The notes under the pieces are model-generated. The model had not been told where the DNA came from. It did not search any database and saw only the letters and a program-made list of their open reading frames with translations. A stretch of 9,211 bases of DNA, taken from contig DCGH01000103.1 of NCBI GenBank assembly GCA_002315205.1, positions 3,731 to 12,941 on the forward strand, read 5' to 3'. The first letter of the stretch is position 1. Each line of letters starts with the position of its first letter. Below, piece after piece: positions 6,096-9,211 of this stretch. The DNA comes from Erysipelotrichaceae bacterium UBA1783 (GTDB lineage: Bacteria > Bacillota_I > Bacilli_A > Erysipelotrichales > Erysipelotrichaceae). The translations under genes were made by a program, and so were the position numbers.

Positions 6096-7277
6096 ATGCA
6101 TTTAACATTAACATATGAATCTATAATTCGTTATATTCAGATGGGTGTAGACATTTTCGTCTGCTGGATTATTCTGAATTACCTGATTAAGGTCGTTAGA
6201 ACTAACCAGAAGACCATTCAGCTATTCCAGGGTGTTATCTTTATCATTTTGATTCAGACTATTTCAAAGCTATTAGGATTAACGACTGTAGAGTGGTTAG
6301 CTAATAACATTGTTTCTTGGGGCTTCTTGGCTGTCGTTGTTATTTTCCAGCCAGAAATCAGATCTATTTTAGAAAAGCTTGGTAAGAGTAATGCTTTTGC
6401 CAGAATTTCTACATTAACAAGCTCTGAAAAGGAAAAGCTAATTGATGAGCTAATGGCCTCTGTTGCTAATTTAGCAGCATCAAAGACTGGTGCATTAATT
6501 ACTTTAGAGCAGTCTCATTCACTAAATGATTACATTAATACTGGTGTAAAGCTAAATTCTTTAGTTACTGCTGAATTATTATGCTCAATTTTCCAGACAA
6601 CAACCCCATTACATGATGGTGCCATTATTATTCAGGGTGACAAGCTAGCTTGTGCTTCTGCTTATTTCCCTCCAACAACAATGGATTTACCAGCAAAATA
6701 TGGTGCAAGACATAGAGCAGGTATCGGTATTTCAGAAATTACAGACTCTGTAACAATTATCGTTTCTGAGGAAACAGGAAGAGTAAGTGTTGCTGAAGGT
6801 GGAAAGCTGATTCAGATGAATGAAAAGAAGCTTCGTGAATACTTAAATAAGGTTATCTTAAATAAGGAAAGCGTTAAAGGAGAAAGCTTTAAGACCGTTT
6901 CTAATGCCAGTGCTTCAGTGGAATCTTTACTAAAGAAGGTTTCCTCACCAGTAGAAACAGAAAATGAATTAGAAAAGATGAGCAATACCAAGGAAATGAA
7001 GGTCTTCCAGACAGCCAGCTTCTCAGTTGCTGAGCTAGAGGAAGCCGAAGAGCAGTATGAGCTAAAAACAAATAAGCTTGTAGAAACAATTATTCATCAG
7101 GCAGTAAGCGATAATACTATCGATGAAAGTATTGCGGTTAGAACAGTAGCTACTCCAAAGGACAATATTACTGAAAGTACAGTAAAACCAACAACAATCA
7201 AGACAACTAGTGTAACCACTGGTACAGAAAAGATTTTTGCGATAGAGGATGAAAAGGAGGGTGAAGGCAATGAGTAA
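6096..7277 (+). CDS. cdaA: Diadenylate cyclase CdaA with long C-terminal extension, 393 aa
   Basis: Membrane-bound enzyme that condenses two ATP into cyclic di-AMP, the messenger controlling potassium/osmolyte uptake and cell-wall homeostasis in Bacillota. The N-terminus has three hydrophobic segments (about 10-33, 40-60 and 68-84), as in B. subtilis CdaA. The DAC domain follows, to about residue 255, with the DGA motif (174-176) in TPLHDGA, the RHR motif (205-207) in GARHRAG, and SEETG with E225-E226. All catalytic signatures are intact. B. subtilis CdaA is about 270 aa; this one continues for about 138 residues that are acidic, Ser/Thr/Lys-rich and low in aromatic residues. The tail contains one helix-prone stretch around SVAELEEAEEQYELKTNKLVE (about 310-332) and an end dominated by E/K/G, so it is probably largely disordered and cytoplasmic. 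It overlaps the cdaR start by 8 nt, making coupled synthesis likely. Identity is secure; the tail's role is unknown. Confidence 0.95.
   Translation: MHLTLTYESIIRYIQMGVDIFVCWIILNYLIKVVRTNQKTIQLFQGVIFIILIQTISKLLGLTTVEWLANNIVSWGFLAVVVIFQPEIRSILEKLGKSNAFARISTLTSSEKEKLIDELMASVANLAASKTGALITLEQSHSLNDYINTGVKLNSLVTAELLCSIFQTTTPLHDGAIIIQGDKLACASAYFPPTTMDLPAKYGARHRAGIGISEITDSVTIIVSEETGRVSVAEGGKLIQMNEKKLREYLNKVILNKESVKGESFKTVSNASASVESLLKKVSSPVETENELEKMSNTKEMKVFQTASFSVAELEEAEEQYELKTNKLVETIIHQAVSDNTIDESIAVRTVATPKDNITESTVKPTTIKTTSVTTGTEKIFAIEDEKEGEGNE
7254..7260 (+). promoter_or_regulatory. Strong ribosome binding site of cdaR inside cdaA
   Basis: AAGGAGG, an almost full anti-16S match, lies 9 nt before the ATG at 7270. 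It falls within the coding sequence of the acidic cdaA tail, which it helps shape (Lys-Glu-Gly-Glu codons). It rules out the in-frame ATG at 7249. Confidence 0.8.
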
Positions 7278-8643
7278 AAAGGAAAAAAAGCAGAATTCTA
7301 CTTCTCAAGAGAAGCTAGAGCTTGCCCAGAAAATTGCAGCAAATTCAACCCAGAAGGTAGCCAATACCTACGCTTCCTTAGAAAACGCATTTATCTATGT
7401 TTTCCGTTGGATTTCATCATTATTAACAAAGGTGTTCTTCTCTGAAGGAATTTCGAAAATTTTCGCTTTAGGATTAGCAATTATTTTATATATTTCAGTG
7501 AATGCGTCTTCAGGTGAATCATTTATTACACAATCCGCTGTATTAAATGATGTTCCAGTATCTGTTACCTATAATTCTGAGATTTATGAAATTAGTGGTA
7601 TCCCAGCAACCGTAAATGTGATGGTTACTGGTGATATGAGTGATATCACTCTTCAAAAGAGCAAGACAAATTCTAACTGCGTTGTTGATTTGTCAGGCTT
7701 AACAGAAGGAACCTATTCCATTAAGATTGTTCCAAATAATTTCTCAAGCTCTTTAACAACAAATGTTTTAGAAACGCCAACAATTACTGTAACAATCAAA
7801 AAGAAGATTACAACAAAGTACAATATCTCATATGAGTTTATTAACTCTAATAAGATGAATGGTATGTATACTTTAGGTACACCAAGCTTTGATACTACTG
7901 AGGTATTAATCAGAGCTAGCCAGGATACAATTGATTCTATTTCATTTGTTAAGGCTTTAATCGATGTAACAGGTGTAACTGAAACATTTACAACTGAAGC
8001 AAAGGTTGTTGCCTATGATAATAATGGTAATATCGTAGAGTGTGATATTATTCCTGAGGTAGTTACTGCTACAGTATCTGTAACAACCCCATCTAAGGAA
8101 GTTCCAATTATTGTTAGAACAGTAGGATCAATGGTTGATGATTTAGCAATTGATGCTATCTCTTTAGACCATTCTTCAGTAACCATCTATGCATCAAACA
8201 GTGTATTATCTATGATTGATGCTGTTTATATTGACTTAGATATTTCTTCTATTACGAAGGATATGTCTTATTCAACTACAATAAATACACCAAGTGGTGT
8301 TACTAATATGTCAGTGAATAAGGTTAATATGGAAATTACTGTTGGAGAAAGAGTAACCAAGACAATCAAGGATGTTAAGCTTTCTTGGTATAACAATACT
8401 CAGGGATTCAAGGTAAAGGTAGTTAATGATAGCGATGCAACAATGGATGTTGTTATTACTGGTACAAAGAGTAATGTTGAACAGGTAACTGCCGATGATA
8501 TCGCAATCGCAATTGATTTAAGTGGTATTACAACAACTGGTGTTCAGCAGGCACCATTAGTCATTACAGGCTATAAAGACTTTGTTACATACATGATCGA
8601 AGGCGATCTGAAGTATGTTGACATTGAAATTGCAAAGAATTAA
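7270..8643 (+). CDS. cdaR: CdaR (YbbR-domain regulator of CdaA), 457 aa
   Basis: Membrane-anchored extracytoplasmic protein that binds and modulates CdaA in Bacillota. One membrane helix lies near residues 61-78 (ISKIFALGLAIILYISVN). It is followed by a beta-rich outer part with about four YbbR repeats, near 88-178, 180-275, 278-360 and 363-457. Repeat marks include VPVSVTY, GIPATVNVMVTG and VDLSGLTEGTYSIKI in the first, and VVITGTKSNV with IDLSGITTTG in the last. In B. subtilis the helix sits almost at the N-terminus. Here about 55-60 residues precede it, beginning MSKKEKKQN, rich in Lys and Ala, and ending in a hydrophobic, possibly membrane-lying stretch (VFRWISSLLTKVFF). The ATG at 7270 has an excellent ribosome site and overlaps the cdaA stop by 8 nt. 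Pairing with cdaA makes the assignment firm despite the low sequence conservation typical of YbbR proteins. Confidence 0.92.
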   Translation: MSKKEKKQNSTSQEKLELAQKIAANSTQKVANTYASLENAFIYVFRWISSLLTKVFFSEGISKIFALGLAIILYISVNASSGESFITQSAVLNDVPVSVTYNSEIYEISGIPATVNVMVTGDMSDITLQKSKTNSNCVVDLSGLTEGTYSIKIVPNNFSSSLTTNVLETPTITVTIKKKITTKYNISYEFINSNKMNGMYTLGTPSFDTTEVLIRASQDTIDSISFVKALIDVTGVTETFTTEAKVVAYDNNGNIVECDIIPEVVTATVSVTTPSKEVPIIVRTVGSMVDDLAIDAISLDHSSVTIYASNSVLSMIDAVYIDLDISSITKDMSYSTTINTPSGVTNMSVNKVNMEITVGERVTKTIKDVKLSWYNNTQGFKVKVVNDSDATMDVVITGTKSNVEQVTADDIAIAIDLSGITTTGVQQAPLVITGYKDFVTYMIEGDLKYVDIEIAKN

Positions 8644-8658
8644 TTATGAGTGAAGATG

Positions 8659-8687
8659 AGTAGCTACTACAAGCTAGTAGCTACTAC
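8659..8687 (+). repeat. Paired 10-bp palindromes forming a hairpin between cdaR and murF
   Basis: AGTAGCTACTAC occurs twice (8659-8670 and 8676-8687), 17 bp apart start to start. Its core AGTAGCTACT is self-complementary, so the two copies can also pair as an 11-bp stem (8659-8669 with 8675-8685) around a 5-nt CAAGC loop. The downstream ATTTACGTT is not a real T-run, so this is a poor terminator. An attenuator, an RNA-processing/stability hairpin or a protein-binding site are alternatives. Confidence 0.6.
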
Positions 8688-8713
8688 ATTTACGTTAGTA
8701 AGAAGGTATTTAT

Positions 8714-9211
8714 ATGATTAATTATACTTTAAAGCAGATTGCTGAAATCACTGGTGGCCAATTGATAGGAGACGGCAATGTTGTTGTTAGAGGTGTTCAA
8801 TACGATTCAAGATTAATGCAGAAGGGCCAGATGTTTGCACCATTTGTTGGTGAAAGAATGGATGGCCATAGCTTCGTCAAGGATTTGTTCGAAAAAGGTA
8901 TTGAGGCATCATTATGGTCAAAGGGTTCTCTTGTAGAAAAGCCACAGGGTAATCTGGTTGTTGTCGATGATGTATTAGTTGCGCTACAGACAATTGCGGA
9001 GCATTATCGTGACTCCCTAAATGTTACCTTTGTGGGTGTTACTGGTTCCAGTGGAAAAACAAGCACTAAGGATATTGTAGCAGCGGTGTTATCTGCAAAA
9101 TATAAGACATATAAAACAAAAGGAAATTTCAACAATAAGTTAGGTGTGCCATTAACATTGATTAATATGGATGATGATGTTGAGGTTGCGGTTATTGAAA
9201 TGGGTATCGAT
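8714..9211 (+). CDS. murF: MurF, UDP-MurNAc-tripeptide D-alanyl-D-alanine ligase, N-terminal 166 residues
   Basis: Cytoplasmic ATP-dependent ligase that adds D-Ala-D-Ala to the UDP-MurNAc-tripeptide, the last cytoplasmic peptide step in peptidoglycan precursor synthesis. The gene runs off the right edge. The N-terminal UDP-MurNAc-binding domain (about 1-100) starts MINYTLKQIAEITGGQLIGD and contains the GVQYDSRLMQKGQMFAPFVG segment typical of Mur ligases. The ATPase domain begins with the P-loop GVTGSSGKTSTKD (108-120; K115, T116), then TKGNFNNKLGVPLTL (135-149), specific to MurF, and IEMG (161-164), whose Glu belongs to the metal site. The start ATG has AAGG 6-7 nt upstream. It lies 70 nt after cdaR on the same strand, separated by a hairpin without a convincing T-run, so co-transcription is likely. 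The remaining roughly 290 residues are outside the window. Confidence 0.93.
   Translation, partial: MINYTLKQIAEITGGQLIGDGNVVVRGVQYDSRLMQKGQMFAPFVGERMDGHSFVKDLFEKGIEASLWSKGSLVEKPQGNLVVVDDVLVALQTIAEHYRDSLNVTFVGVTGSSGKTSTKDIVAAVLSAKYKTYKTKGNFNNKLGVPLTLINMDDDVEVAVIEMGID

Noticed and set aside
6901..7089. 62-codon minus-strand open frame opposite the cdaA tail
   Set aside because: I considered whether it meant the tail was spurious. The plus frame is continuous from the DAC domain, ends in overlap with cdaR and has codon use like its neighbours, so the antisense frame is chance.

Overview
The window looks like a chromosomal segment of a low-GC Gram-positive bacterium (Bacillota). Evidence: AT-rich sequence, strong AGGAGG-type ribosome binding sites, sigma-A-like promoters, A/T-ending codons, and the CdaA/CdaR membrane diadenylate cyclase pair. 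An anaerobic gut lineage such as the Erysipelotrichia would fit, but that placement is an impression from sequence style, not a demonstrated assignment. There are seven complete genes and two partial ones. I see no mobile element, tRNA, rRNA or CRISPR array.

Region 1 (1-2286) is a divergent locus. A truncated esterase-like gene runs off the left edge on the minus strand. An ATP-grasp ligase-like gene and a second alpha/beta-hydrolase (esterase) gene form a tightly coupled pair on the plus strand. The 184-base spacer has a good promoter in each direction and an inverted repeat over the plus promoter. A bidirectional terminator closes the plus pair. No substrate can be read from the sequence.

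Region 2 (2291-5985) is a minus-strand group transcribed in the order TraB/PrgY-family membrane protein, M20 amidohydrolase, SIS-domain sugar isomerase/deglycase-like protein. The first two are 10 nt apart with the ribosome binding site abutting the upstream stop codon. A terminator-like hairpin lies before the SIS gene, which may also have its own promoter. The group suggests breakdown of a peptide- or acyl-linked compound, possibly an amino-sugar conjugate; this is inference.

Region 3 (about 5996-9211) is plus-strand: cdaA (c-di-AMP synthase), cdaR (its YbbR-domain membrane regulator, overlapping cdaA by 8 nt) and the first 166 codons of murF (peptidoglycan precursor ligase). The cda genes are often followed by glmM in Bacilli; here murF follows instead, after a hairpin made of two copies of a 10-bp palindrome. 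Both Cda proteins carry unusual cytoplasmic extensions: about 138 residues after the cyclase domain of CdaA and about 55-60 residues before the CdaR membrane helix. These are the most interesting specific protein features in the window. I found no clear evidence of a wholly new system; the best candidates for novelty are the ATP-grasp/two-esterase locus and the extended CdaA/CdaR pair.
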